A DNA stretch of 64,000 nucleotides from Carnobacterium divergens DSM 20623 (lineage in GTDB: Bacteria > Bacillota > Bacilli > Lactobacillales > Carnobacteriaceae). The position numbers were made by a program, and so were the translations under genes. Shown here piece after piece: positions 1 through 7,807 of this stretch; positions within the stretch are counted from its first letter, which is position 1, and each line of letters opens with the position of its first letter. The notes beneath the pieces were generated by a model, which worked only from the letters and a program-made list of their open reading frames with translations, ran no database searches and was not told the DNA's origin. The stretch spans positions 372,001 through 436,000 of the forward strand of contig NZ_JQLO01000001.1 of assembly GCF_000744255.1 (NCBI RefSeq), in the 5' to 3' direction.

Positions 1-130
1 TGCTTTGATCAAATTGATGTAACCAAGGAGCATTTCTTGCGACTCCAATAGCCATACTTAAAAAGATAGCAAAGGACAGGAGGCTTAAGGAAAGCCAAAT
101 AGTTGTGTTCGATTGTTTGTTTGTAGTCAT
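1..130 (-). CDS. Probable PAP2-family phosphatase, N-terminal fragment
   Basis: The window edge cuts this gene, leaving only about 43 N-terminal residues. The start ATG sits 6 bases after a clear AAGGAG site. A short polar stretch (MTTNKQSN) is followed by one hydrophobic segment and then by W-L-H-Q-F-D-Q-S. That layout, a first membrane helix followed by an FDQ element, is common at the start of membrane-bound PAP2 lipid phosphatases, which dephosphorylate phosphatidate-type or undecaprenyl pyrophosphate lipids. No catalytic motif lies inside the window, so the family call is an inference from the N-terminus only. Confidence 0.45.
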   Translation of the reverse strand, partial: MTTNKQSNTTIWLSLSLLSFAIFLSMAIGVARNAPWLHQFDQS

Positions 131-159
131 AAAAAACTCCTTATGTTTAAAAATTAAAA

Positions 160-183
160 AAGAACTCTTTAAAAAGAGTTCTT
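160..183 (-). terminator. Intrinsic terminator after the DUF4097 gene
   Basis: A perfect 10-bp stem (AAGAACTCTT) with a short loop is followed on the minus strand by a T-rich tract. It lies downstream of the PadR/DUF1700/DUF4097 operon and just before the next minus-strand gene. Confidence 0.8.
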
Positions 184-213
184 CTTTAGTTTAACGGAAA
201 AGTGCTCAATTGT

Positions 214-1239
214 CTAAAAATCTTTGTCTGAGTCCATCATATGATCCATATCCATATCATCCATATGGTTTGAATCGTGCATGTCATTCATTGTTGAATC
301 ATCAGAATCCTGTTCTTGTTCTACTTGAATATTCCCAGCATTTGTTTTCAATTTAATTTGATTTTTACCTTCTCCAAAACGAGCGTTGGGTTCATTTTTT
401 CTAAAAATTGTTAAATCTCCTAAATCAAGGTAGCTCTGAATGACGGCATCTGTAGGAAGTGTTGCTGTTTCGATGGAAATGTCCCCAAAATTTGTTTGGA
501 AATCAAGGGCTTGATCGATTTTTTTATTTGATAAATCAATGTCCCCAGCATTTGTTTTAGCGCTGATTTTACCCGTTACTTGATTTAGGGAAACATCTCC
601 AGCAGAAGCGTCGACTGTTGTTGTTTTTCCAATCAGGCGAGAAAGGGAAATTTCTCCTGCATTGGTTTTGATGTTAGTATCTTCAATAACAGAATTCGCA
701 AGGGAAATAGTCCCAAAATTATTTACTGCATTTAGCGTTTTTGTTTTTAAGTTAGTCAAGTTGATATCCCCAGCGTTGCTCTTAACCGATAAGGAATCGC
801 CGTTGAATGATTCAGTTGAAATAGTGCCAAATTTAGTATTGATTTCAGTATTTTTTATATTTTTTGGTAAATAAACGGTTGCGTTTTTAGTATCAAAGTC
901 AAAGAATAAACGTACTTTTTGACGATTGATTGAAGGTTCTTTTAAATCAATTTTTAATTCATTGTTACTTTCGGTCGTTTTGATTTCAAATTTATTTGCA
1001 ACCGGACTTTTTCCATTGATTTCAACGTGAACCTGTTGATCAGCAGATTCTAAGACTTGAATATTTAAGCTATCGCCTGAAACAATCACCGTTTTATTTT
1101 CATTAACTGGGATGTCTTTTTTTAGATTTAGCGTTGAAAGTTTTTGCGCTTTAGGATAGGTGATCGTACTTGCAAATCCACCTACAACAATTAAGCTGAT
1201 TCCTGTAAAGACTAATGTTTTAATTAATTTAGTTTTCAT
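214..1239 (-). CDS. DUF4097-family beta-repeat envelope protein with Met/His/Asp-rich tail
   Basis: This is a probable membrane-anchored surface protein. The chosen start (MKTKLIKT) follows GGAGG at about 9 bases; the longer reading adds 14 residues without a ribosome site. An N-terminal hydrophobic segment is followed by repeating short beta units of the pattern (T/S)NAG(D/E)I or TNFG(D/T)I, typical of the DUF4097/DUF4098 solenoid family. The last 25 or so residues are very rich in Met, His and Asp, an unusual acidic tail that could bind metal. It overlaps the upstream DUF1700 gene by 11 bases, so the two are translationally coupled. Proteins of this family are commonly encoded with PadR and HAAS/DUF1700 proteins. 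Its biochemical role is not known. Confidence 0.8.
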   Translation of the reverse strand: MKTKLIKTLVFTGISLIVVGGFASTITYPKAQKLSTLNLKKDIPVNENKTVIVSGDSLNIQVLESADQQVHVEINGKSPVANKFEIKTTESNNELKIDLKEPSINRQKVRLFFDFDTKNATVYLPKNIKNTEINTKFGTISTESFNGDSLSVKSNAGDINLTNLKTKTLNAVNNFGTISLANSVIEDTNIKTNAGEISLSRLIGKTTTVDASAGDVSLNQVTGKISAKTNAGDIDLSNKKIDQALDFQTNFGDISIETATLPTDAVIQSYLDLGDLTIFRKNEPNARFGEGKNQIKLKTNAGNIQVEQEQDSDDSTMNDMHDSNHMDDMDMDHMMDSDKDF

Positions 1240-1867
1240 GATTTGTACCTCCAAAAACAACATAAATGTTCCAAAGAACATATCGTTTCATCAATTTAGC
1301 AAATAAGAGGGTTAGGGGATAACCCAGTGCAATTAATAGCAATCCGACACCACAAAAAACAATTGTAAGGGCGAATTGAAAAAGTGCAATAGTTGAAAAA
1401 GCTGTAATTAACATATAAATACCCGCTAGAGGCAATAAACTAAATGTGATGGCTACAAGCCAGCCAGCAAAAAGAATACCTAGAACTGTAAGGACGGGAG
1501 CTAATACAAAAATGAGATTAAAGAAAAGTAAGCCAGTTCCTTTTATGAGGCGTTTGAAAAGACCATCGTGATTTTCCTTTGGTAAATAGTGATTTTCTTG
1601 ATAAATTGGGTTTGCTTCAAAGGCAACCCAATCACCTTGGCTAAATTCAGGGCCTTTTGCTTTAGGTTCTACACCATACATAGCCAAAATTTCTTTGGCA
1701 ATTTGTTTAGGATTTCCTAGTTCTTTAGCAATTTGTTCTTCTGATTTTCCTTGAGCTAAGCCGTTTTCAAAGTGTTCAACGTAGTCGCTCATTACGTCTT
1801 GACGGTCGTTTTCTGATAAGTCACGTAGACTTAGTTTTAATTCAATCATAAAATGTTCTTTATTCAT
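1229..1867 (-). CDS. DUF1700/HAAS-domain membrane protein
   Basis: The 212-residue protein has an N-terminal helical HAAS-type domain (about residues 1-70, with D-Y-x-E-H-F and the G-x-P-K-Q-I-A-K-E-I element) and four hydrophobic segments in the C-terminal half. HAAS proteins are paired with PadR regulators and are thought to act as membrane-side sensors or regulators. It overlaps the PadR gene by 8 bases upstream and the DUF4097 gene by 11 bases downstream, so all three are one tightly coupled operon. The signal it responds to cannot be read from the sequence. Confidence 0.85.
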   Translation of the reverse strand: MNKEHFMIELKLSLRDLSENDRQDVMSDYVEHFENGLAQGKSEEQIAKELGNPKQIAKEILAMYGVEPKAKGPEFSQGDWVAFEANPIYQENHYLPKENHDGLFKRLIKGTGLLFFNLIFVLAPVLTVLGILFAGWLVAITFSLLPLAGIYMLITAFSTIALFQFALTIVFCGVGLLLIALGYPLTLLFAKLMKRYVLWNIYVVFGGTNHEN

Positions 1868-2189
1868 GGTTCAAGTCATCTCCTAATTCAATAATAGTTT
1901 CAACACTATCTGCAAAGTGCTGCCAATCAATTAACTGTTTTTCTAGATAAGTAATGCCTAAATCAGTGAGATGGTAGTATTTCCGACTAGGACCTTCATT
2001 AGATTCTTGAAGATAAGTCGTGCATATACCATCGGTTGTCAATTTTCGTAATAAGGGGTAGATCGTCCCTTCAGATATTTCAATATGTTGAGAAATCGTT
2101 TCGACTAGTTCGTATCCGTAACAATCTTTCTTTTTCAATAGAACAAGTACACATAAACCTAAAACTCCTTTTTTAAATTGAGTGTTCAT
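1860..2189 (-). CDS. PadR-family transcriptional regulator
   Basis: This is a winged-helix DNA-binding protein of about 109 residues. The PadR signature is present: an N-terminal K-K-G-x-L-x-L-C-V-L-x-L-L segment, YGYEL, the helix S-E-G-T-I-Y-P-L-L-R-K-L and the wing G-P-S-R-K-Y-Y-x-L-T. The start MNTQF is preferred over one five codons upstream because AGGTG lies 6 bases before it. It is first in the operon with the DUF1700 and DUF4097 genes, and it probably represses its own promoter through the dyad at 2236-2260. Confidence 0.9.
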   Translation of the reverse strand: MNTQFKKGVLGLCVLVLLKKKDCYGYELVETISQHIEISEGTIYPLLRKLTTDGICTTYLQESNEGPSRKYYHLTDLGITYLEKQLIDWQHFADSVETIIELGDDLNHE

Positions 2190-2224
2190 TTTTTCACCTG
2201 CCAACCATCGTAATTTCTAAATTA

Positions 2225-2260
2225 ACTATAACGGCTACTACTATCTATTACAAGGTAGTA
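2225..2260 (-). promoter_or_regulatory. Promoter with dyad operator for the PadR operon
   Basis: On the minus strand TTGTAA (2252-2247) and TATAGT (2230-2225) are 16 bases apart. An inverted repeat, TACTAC-N13-GTAGTA (2236-2260), covers the -35 element. This placement fits autorepression by the PadR protein. The dyad is visible; the binding is inferred. Confidence 0.6.
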
Positions 2261-2426
2261 AGCTAAAAACAAGACTAAAGTATGAGGTGGAGTTGGACTT
2301 GAAATGTAGAAGCATCTCCAACTTAGAAACCGATTTCAAATAAATCATGAAAAAGACAAACTTTCTTATCAATTACTTAATAACTGTTTGGTAAAGTAAG
2401 GACAGATAAGGAAAGGGCGTGTAAAT

Positions 2427-2681
2427 ATGTTACTTGATGATAGCAATTTAATCAATGAAATTGGTTGTGCACAAATTAAAGAAGTGGCATTTCCAACTAT
2501 TACAATTGAAACTGAAGATGGACAATTACTTAAAATAAATGTAACGAAAAAACAAAAAAGAGATCCTATTTTTTGGAAATCAATTAAAGATATTTGGCAA
2601 GCAGGAATTTGGATTCCTTTTAATAAGAAGCTTTCACACTTACTTGATAATGATTGGTTAGTTGAACCAGCAATGGCTTAA
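2427..2681 (+). CDS. Small protein of unknown function
   Basis: This is an 84-residue soluble protein with no signal peptide or membrane segment. It starts at ATG after an AAAGGGCG purine-rich site. The first half looks like beta strands (ITIETEDGQLLKINV) and the second half is Trp-rich (FWKSI, IWQAGIWIPF, DNDWLVE). I recognise no family. It is monocistronic, with a strong terminator directly behind, between the PadR operon on the other strand and the autolysin gene. Confidence 0.65.
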   Translation: MLLDDSNLINEIGCAQIKEVAFPTITIETEDGQLLKINVTKKQKRDPIFWKSIKDIWQAGIWIPFNKKLSHLLDNDWLVEPAMA

Positions 2682-2694
2682 ATACTTAATAAAG

Positions 2695-2730
2695 AAAAAA
2701 AGCTCCTCATTTTAATGAGGAGCTTTTTTA
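2695..2730 (+). terminator. Intrinsic terminator
   Basis: A stem of AAAAGCTCCTCAT with loop TTTA and its complement is followed by a run of T. It ends the 84-residue gene. Confidence 0.85.
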
Positions 2731-2931
2731 GTGTGTTTTATTAAAAGGAATGTTACGAAACGATGTCGTTTATTAAGAATTTAAAGAATTGACGTTATTT
2801 CTTTAAAAAAATTTAAAAGAACGATATAATGTACAGAGTACTTATTGAATTTATAAAAATAATCCATGTCTAATTAAAAAAAGAAAAGTTAAAAACATAC
2901 ATCAAGCAAGAAAAAAGGGAGGTTGTTTACT

Positions 2932-5172
2932 TTGGAAACAACAAGAAAAGAGCGTATTTCAGGCGAGAAAAGTATCAAAAAACAAGAGCAATTTAAAGAG
3001 AACAGCGTAGTCGTAAAAAAAGGGATGGCTTTTGTTAGTACTACTTTAGTTATGGGTACGTTAGCTTTACCGACTTTTTCAGCAGTTGCAAGTGCAAATG
3101 AATTGGCAGGAAACAGTCAAAAAACAATCGAAAGCAACTTAAATAACGGTACAGATTCTGTTACGGAAGTTCAAGTGCCAGCTGTAGAGTCAACAAATAC
3201 AGATACTTCATCAGTAGATACAGCCAATTCAGATTCAGCAACAAGTAGCGATTCTTCTGAAGGTACTTCGACTGAAACACCTGATTCTTCTCAAGTAACA
3301 GATTCTTCAGCAACACCTGATGCTAGTGAAGAACCAATTTCAAAAGAGGAAGTAAAAGAAGCCGATATTACGGAAGTTCAAGCGCCAGTTGCAAACTATG
3401 CGGCGGCAGAAACAATGATGATGGCTCGCAGTATGGCTCCACAATCATTTATTGCTTCAATTGCAGCTTCAGCAACTCAAATTGCAAATGAAAATGATTT
3501 ATACGCATCTGTTATGATTGCACAAGCTATTTTAGAAAGTGCTTGGGGTGGAAGTGCCTTAGCATCAGCGCCAAACTACAACTTATTTGGTATCAAAGGG
3601 AATTATAATGGTCAATCAGTAGCAATGAAAACATTGGAAGACGATGGTCATGGCAATTATTATGAAATTATCGATTATTTTAGAAAATACCCATCTTACC
3701 ACCAATCTTTACAAGATTATGCACAAGTAATTAAAGGTGGACCAAGCTGGAATCATAATTATTACTCTGGTGCTTGGAAGAGCAACACTTCTTCTTACCG
3801 TGATGCAACAGCTTGGTTACAAGGACGTTATGCAACAGATACATCTTACGCTTCAAAATTGAATCGTGTTATTGAATCAAATAATCTAACTCAATACGAT
3901 ACAGGCAGTACAGGAGGCGGAACAACAAACCCTGGAACTGGTGGCAACGAAAATACAGGCGGAAATGGCAATACGGGTGGTAATACAGGCGGTTCAAATG
4001 AAAATACTCAAACGTATGTCGTTAAGTCAGGGGATACATTATGGGGAATTGCCAATCAATTTGGCTTAACTGTTGCGAATCTAAAAGCAATGAATAATTT
4101 AAGTTCAGACACTATTTTTGTTGGACAACAATTAAAAGTCAAAGGTGGTTCAACAACTACTCCAGTGCCAGATCCAACACCAACACCAGACCCAACGCCA
4201 GATCCTGGCAATAGCTCAGTCTATACAGTAAAATCAGGTGATTCATTATGGGAAATTGCCAATAAAAATCGTGTATCGGTAGCAAACTTAAAAGCATGGA
4301 ACAATTTATCTAGTGATATGATTTTTGTAGGACAAAAATTAACCATTAAAGGTGGTACAGTAACTCCGCCAACAACACCTCCAACCGGAAATACCGGTAA
4401 TAATAATGGCAATACAGGTTCAACAACAGGAACGTATACAGTAGTAAGTGGCGATTCACTATGGGCAATTGCGAATAAAAATGGCGTATCTGTAGCGAAT
4501 TTAAAAGCGTGGAATAACTTAACAACCGATACGATTTTTGTTGGACAAAAATTAACTATTAAAGGTGGCACAACCACTGCACCAACAAATCCAACAACAC
4601 CGCCAGCAGGGAACTCGAATAGTGGCTCAACAACAAGTGGAACGTATACAGTAGTAAGTGGCGATTCATTATGGGCAATTGCGAATAAAAACGGCGTATC
4701 CGTGGCAAACTTAAAAGCGTGGAATAAGTTAACAACTGATACGATTTTTGTTGGTCAAAAATTAACTATTAAAGGTGGCACAACCACTGCACCAACAAAT
4801 CCAACAACACCGCCAGCAGGGAACTCGAATAGTGGCTCAACAACAAGTGGAACGTATACAGTAGTAAGTGGCGATTCATTATGGGCAATTGCGAATAAAA
4901 ACGGCGTATCCGTGGCAAACTTAAAAGCGTGGAATAACTTAACAACCGATACGATTTTTGTTGGTCAAAAACTAACAATCAAAGGCGGTACAACAAATAA
5001 TTCAAGTCAACCATCGACAAATAACAATCAATCTAAAACGTATAAAGTCGTAAGTGGCGATTCGTTATGGGCGATTGCCAATAAAAATGGTGTATCCGTA
5101 GCAAATTTAAAAGCGTGGAATAACTTAACAAGTGATACAATTTTTGTAGGACAAACGTTAAAAATGAACTAA
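2932..5172 (+). CDS. Autolysin: GH73 N-acetylglucosaminidase with six LysM repeats
   Basis: This is a secreted peptidoglycan hydrolase of about 746 residues, similar in layout to enterococcal AtlA. A TTG start is chosen 9 bases after GGGAGG; a TTG three codons earlier touches the ribosome site. Order of parts: basic N-terminus and signal peptide (about residues 30-58, ending near SAVASANE), a Ser/Thr/Asp-rich linker, a GH73 domain (about 170-320) with the catalytic Glu in A-I-L-E-S-A-W-G (about residue 202), then six LysM cell-wall-binding repeats from about residue 361 to the end, separated by Gly/Asn/Thr/Pro linkers. GH73 enzymes cleave the glycan between GlcNAc and MurNAc and act in cell separation. 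Repeats 4 and 5 are almost identical at DNA level. The gene is monocistronic. Confidence 0.93.
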   Translation: METTRKERISGEKSIKKQEQFKENSVVVKKGMAFVSTTLVMGTLALPTFSAVASANELAGNSQKTIESNLNNGTDSVTEVQVPAVESTNTDTSSVDTANSDSATSSDSSEGTSTETPDSSQVTDSSATPDASEEPISKEEVKEADITEVQAPVANYAAAETMMMARSMAPQSFIASIAASATQIANENDLYASVMIAQAILESAWGGSALASAPNYNLFGIKGNYNGQSVAMKTLEDDGHGNYYEIIDYFRKYPSYHQSLQDYAQVIKGGPSWNHNYYSGAWKSNTSSYRDATAWLQGRYATDTSYASKLNRVIESNNLTQYDTGSTGGGTTNPGTGGNENTGGNGNTGGNTGGSNENTQTYVVKSGDTLWGIANQFGLTVANLKAMNNLSSDTIFVGQQLKVKGGSTTTPVPDPTPTPDPTPDPGNSSVYTVKSGDSLWEIANKNRVSVANLKAWNNLSSDMIFVGQKLTIKGGTVTPPTTPPTGNTGNNNGNTGSTTGTYTVVSGDSLWAIANKNGVSVANLKAWNNLTTDTIFVGQKLTIKGGTTTAPTNPTTPPAGNSNSGSTTSGTYTVVSGDSLWAIANKNGVSVANLKAWNKLTTDTIFVGQKLTIKGGTTTAPTNPTTPPAGNSNSGSTTSGTYTVVSGDSLWAIANKNGVSVANLKAWNNLTTDTIFVGQKLTIKGGTTNNSSQPSTNNNQSKTYKVVSGDSLWAIANKNGVSVANLKAWNNLTSDTIFVGQTLKMN
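4567..4986 (+). repeat. Tandem 210-bp duplication of a LysM-plus-linker unit
   Basis: The segment beginning GGCACAACCACTGCACC at 4567 recurs at 4777, in frame, with near-identical DNA over most of 210 bases (70 codons). It covers one Pro/Ser linker and one LysM domain, which points to a recent unequal-crossover duplication. Repeat number may vary between strains. Confidence 0.85.
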
Positions 5173-5182
5173 AAAAATTGAA

Positions 5183-5217
5183 ACAGCATCCTAATCATTA
5201 GGGTGCTGTTTTTTTTG
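5183..5217 (+). terminator. Intrinsic terminator of the autolysin gene
   Basis: A 12-bp stem (ACAGCATCCTAA pairing with TTAGGGTGCTGT, one G-U pair) is followed by eight or more T. Confidence 0.88.
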
Positions 5218-5237
5218 ATAAAATAACAAATTTATTG

Positions 5238-5296
5238 TTGACAGCGTTTTCTGTTTCTGATAAGATGACTGTAGTTAATAAATGAAAACGATTTCT
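5238..5296 (+). promoter_or_regulatory. SigA promoter and cre site of the PTS operon
   Basis: TTGACA (5238-5243) and TAAGAT (5261-5266) are 17 bases apart, a near-ideal housekeeping promoter. TGAAAACGATTTCT at 5283-5296 matches the CcpA cre consensus TGWAANCGNTNWCA at every position but the last. It lies just downstream of the expected start point, a position where CcpA blocks transcription. Carbon catabolite repression of the operon is therefore likely. Confidence 0.75.
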
Positions 5297-5307
5297 TGTG
5301 ACTATTT

Positions 5308-5370
5308 AATTAGGCAAGGAAAAAGAGATGAGCACTCAAGTTCATTCCTTTTTCCTTGCCTAATTTTTTT
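5308..5370 (+). terminator. Leader terminator between PTS promoter and first gene
   Basis: An 18-bp perfect stem (left arm 5308-5325, right arm 5348-5365) with a 22-base loop that can pair further is followed by a run of T to 5370. It sits about 80 bases before the first gene of the operon and after the promoter, so transcription must pass it. This suggests control by antitermination or attenuation. I did not see a clear BglG/LicT-type RAT sequence. Confidence 0.7.
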
Positions 5371-5448
5371 GTTCAATTGAACTAAAAAGGGGGAACGGCA
5401 AGTAAGTGAAACGCTGTAGTTAAAAATAAATGTTCTGGAGGAATTAGG

Positions 5449-5967
5449 ATGAAGAAAGAAAACTTAGGAAAACGATATGGCATCGGATTTTCTTATATAG
5501 CAATGACTCTTATATTATTTGTTTTATTTTGGGGATTGAGTTTTACTGGAATCGGAGCTTTTACTGGAATTTATGGTGCGTTTAAGATGATTTTCCCACT
5601 AGTAGTTGCGATATCGATTGCAGCTGGGATTGGCTTTGATCATAGTGGAGCTTCTGCTTTGGCTGGAGCAGTAGGATATTTGGTTTTTGGAGCATCCTTT
5701 TCTGTTTTAATTGATCCTAAAATTCCTTTTTTAGTAACAACTCCAATTAAATTATTTGGTTCAATGGGTTCAGATCAATTCTTCTTTATTCTTTGTGGGT
5801 TCATGATGGGAATTGTAGCAGGTGCTTTGTACAATAAATTTTACAATATTAAATTGCCAGAATGGTTAGCCTTTTTTGGCGGACGTCGTTTCGTTCCCAT
5901 TATTACAAGTATTGTTGCTTTATTTATCGGCTCATTTATTGCCAATGTCATTATTCCGCATTTATAA
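5449..5967 (+). CDS. Half-size PTS EIIC-like membrane protein
   Basis: The 172-residue protein has about five hydrophobic segments and a GGAGG ribosome site. It resembles the N-terminal half of glucose-family PTS EIIC domains: a GIYGAFKMIFPLVVA-type segment, a GFDHSGASALAGA segment, and a late YNIKLPEWLAFFGGRRFVPI element that is a hallmark of EIIC. It lacks the second half of the transporter, including the GITEP motif, and any EIIA or EIIB domain. The next gene, 22 bases downstream, encodes a full-length EIICB whose own equivalent loop is divergent. The two may assemble together, or this may be a duplicated and truncated EIIC. No stop or frameshift is visible, so it is probably a real gene. 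Confidence 0.75.
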   Translation: MKKENLGKRYGIGFSYIAMTLILFVLFWGLSFTGIGAFTGIYGAFKMIFPLVVAISIAAGIGFDHSGASALAGAVGYLVFGASFSVLIDPKIPFLVTTPIKLFGSMGSDQFFFILCGFMMGIVAGALYNKFYNIKLPEWLAFFGGRRFVPIITSIVALFIGSFIANVIIPHL

Positions 5968-5989
5968 GAATTAGGGGAGGAAAACGATC

Positions 5990-7435
5990 ATGTTAAATCA
6001 AATGCAAAAAATTGGGAAAGCATTAATGCTTCCAATCGCAGTGTTACCTGCTGCTGGGTTGTTAAATCGACTTGGTGCAGCAGATGTGTTAAATGTACCG
6101 TTTATGAATGCCGGTGGAAATTCAATTTTCACTTATCTTTCGTTAATGTTCGCAATGGGAATTGCCATTGGATTGTCAAAAGACAATAGCGGGATTGCGG
6201 CTCTTGGAGGCGCATTGATTTATTTCGTATTGAACTTTGGTGTTATTGGCGTTAATGAAAACATCAATATGGGTGTTTTCGCTGGTTTTATCGCAGGTCT
6301 GATGTCTCCACTGATTTACAACCGTGTGTATGACAAGTATGAAGGTTCGCCTTACTTCAACGGTCGTCATATCGCGTTATTATTGAATGTGATTGCAGCG
6401 CTTTTATTAGTCGCTATTTTTGGCCTGATTTGGCCAACGGTTCAAAACGGATTAGACCACATCAACAGCTTTATCGTTGGTGCAGGTGCTTTAGGAGCAG
6501 GTGTCTTTGAATTTGCTAACCGTATGTTAATTCCAACAGGCTTGCATCATGTATTAAATTCATACTTGTGGTTTGCCTATGGTTCATTCCCAGACGCTGC
6601 AACAGGTGTCATGGCGAATGGCGATATCAACCGTTTCTTTGCGGGAGACCCAACAGCTGGAGCTTTCCAAGTAGGATTCTTCCCAATTATGATGTTCGGC
6701 TTACCAGCTGCTGCAATGGCAATGGTGGCTGCAGCTAAACCGAACAAACGTAAAGCAACTTTTGGAATGATGTTATCGGTTGCTGTTACAGCCTTTTTAA
6801 CAGGTATTACAGAACCGCTTGAGTTTTCATTTATGTTTGTTGCTTTTCCGTTGTATGTAGTTCACGCAGTTTTAGCTGGAATCGCTGGATTTGTAACGAA
6901 TTTATTAGGCATTAAAATGGGCTTCACGTTCAGTGCAGGGGCGATTGATTATGCGTTAAACTTTGGTCTAGGTACAAAAGCTTGGATGTTGATTCCAATC
7001 GGCTTCGTTTTTGCAGTTGTGTACTTTGTGATTTTTTACTTCTCTATTCTTAAATTTGATATTAAAACACCCGGTCGTGAAGACGATGAGGATGAAGCAG
7101 ATTTAGCAGCAGAAGTTCCAAATGCAGGCGTTCAAACAGCAGTGGCGGGGTTAGGTGCTTCTGAAAATGATGTGGCTCCAACAGGAGATAAATACGACAT
7201 TATGGCAGCTAAGTATATTACAGCACTTGGCGGACCTGATAATTTCACAAGTATCGACAATTGTACGACTCGTTTGCGTTTACAAATGAAAGATACAAGT
7301 ATTGTGAACGAGCAAGCGTTGAAAAAAGCAGGAGCACGTGGTGTTGTGAAAATCAACGAAACAGCTGTTCAGGTTATTGTTGGAACCGATGTTGAGTTTA
7401 TTGCAGATAAATTAAAAAATGAATTGCATAAATAA
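5990..7435 (+). CDS. PTS EIICB, glucose/N-acetylglucosamine family
   Basis: The 481-residue sugar permease phosphorylates its substrate during uptake. The EIIC domain (about 1-360) has ten or so hydrophobic segments with the conserved P-T-G-L-H-H-V-L-N and G-I-T-E-P-L-E-F motifs. An acidic linker (about 362-395) leads to a C-terminal EIIB domain (about 400-481) with the phosphocysteine in D-N-C-T-T-R-L-R-L (about Cys425). There is no EIIA domain, so a separate glucose-type EIIA must serve it. The substrate is most likely a hexose or amino sugar but cannot be fixed from sequence. It forms an operon with the half-size EIIC protein under a cre-controlled promoter. Confidence 0.88.
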   Translation: MLNQMQKIGKALMLPIAVLPAAGLLNRLGAADVLNVPFMNAGGNSIFTYLSLMFAMGIAIGLSKDNSGIAALGGALIYFVLNFGVIGVNENINMGVFAGFIAGLMSPLIYNRVYDKYEGSPYFNGRHIALLLNVIAALLLVAIFGLIWPTVQNGLDHINSFIVGAGALGAGVFEFANRMLIPTGLHHVLNSYLWFAYGSFPDAATGVMANGDINRFFAGDPTAGAFQVGFFPIMMFGLPAAAMAMVAAAKPNKRKATFGMMLSVAVTAFLTGITEPLEFSFMFVAFPLYVVHAVLAGIAGFVTNLLGIKMGFTFSAGAIDYALNFGLGTKAWMLIPIGFVFAVVYFVIFYFSILKFDIKTPGREDDEDEADLAAEVPNAGVQTAVAGLGASENDVAPTGDKYDIMAAKYITALGGPDNFTSIDNCTTRLRLQMKDTSIVNEQALKKAGARGVVKINETAVQVIVGTDVEFIADKLKNELHK

Positions 7436-7442
7436 TTTTTTT

Positions 7443-7476
7443 AGAGGACTTTTTATAAAAAAAGTTCTCTTTTTTT
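7443..7476 (+). terminator. Intrinsic terminator of the PTS operon
   Basis: A 12-bp stem (AGAGGACTTTTT with AAAAAGTTCTCT, one G-U pair) is followed by a T run. Confidence 0.82.
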
Positions 7477-7517
7477 GATTTTTAAGGAGTATTAGGACAA
7501 ATTTGTGAAATTGTCCG

Positions 7518-7546
7518 TTTAAAAGAAAACGGTTTCAGTGTATAGT
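7518..7546 (+). promoter_or_regulatory. Promoter with embedded cre site upstream of glpF
   Basis: AGAAAACGGTTTCA (7524-7537) matches the cre consensus except for its first base. It lies between a weak -35 (TTTAAA, 7518-7523) and a TATAGT -10 (7541-7546) with a 17-base spacer. CcpA binding here would directly hinder polymerase. The start point would be about 250 bases before glpF. Confidence 0.6.
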
Positions 7547-7758
7547 AATGGTAGAACAATAAAACAAGGTGTTTGGAGGTGTTAAATGCTTTTGTAAATG
7601 GATTTTTAACTTTTAAGGAAGAAGTAGAAGTAGCGTTTTAAAAATAGGAAAATGAAAAAAACAGGTGATAAAAAGATTTTATTTCACAAACTTATTACCA
7701 AAGGATAAGGCATCCTATTTTCTATTTTAAGAATTTAATGATACGATAAATTTATAAA

Positions 7759-7772
7759 TGTAATCGTTTTCT
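7759..7772 (+). promoter_or_regulatory. Second cre-like site in the glpF leader
   Basis: TGTAATCGTTTTCT matches the cre consensus at all but the last base and lies about 36 bases before the glpF start codon. The rest of the 7477-7807 leader is AT-rich. It also has a three-codon mini-ORF (ATGCTTTTGTAA at about 7586) behind a GGAGGTG site, of unknown meaning. Confidence 0.5.
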
Positions 7773-7807
7773 TTAGAGAAGAATTACAAAGAAGGAGTGT
7801 GTTTAGA

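Noticed and set aside
2285-2330. Small hairpin AGTTGGA/TCCAACT before the 84-residue gene
   Set aside because: The stem is only 7 bp with a long loop and no T tract; chance occurrence is likely in this AT-rich gap.
4012-5166. Regular repeats resembling a CRISPR array
   Set aside because: The repeats are long, in frame and encode LysM domains with linkers; spacers are not unique short sequences.
5267-5307. RAT antiterminator target for a BglG/LicT protein before the PTS leader terminator
   Set aside because: No sequence close to the known RAT consensus overlaps the left arm of the stem.
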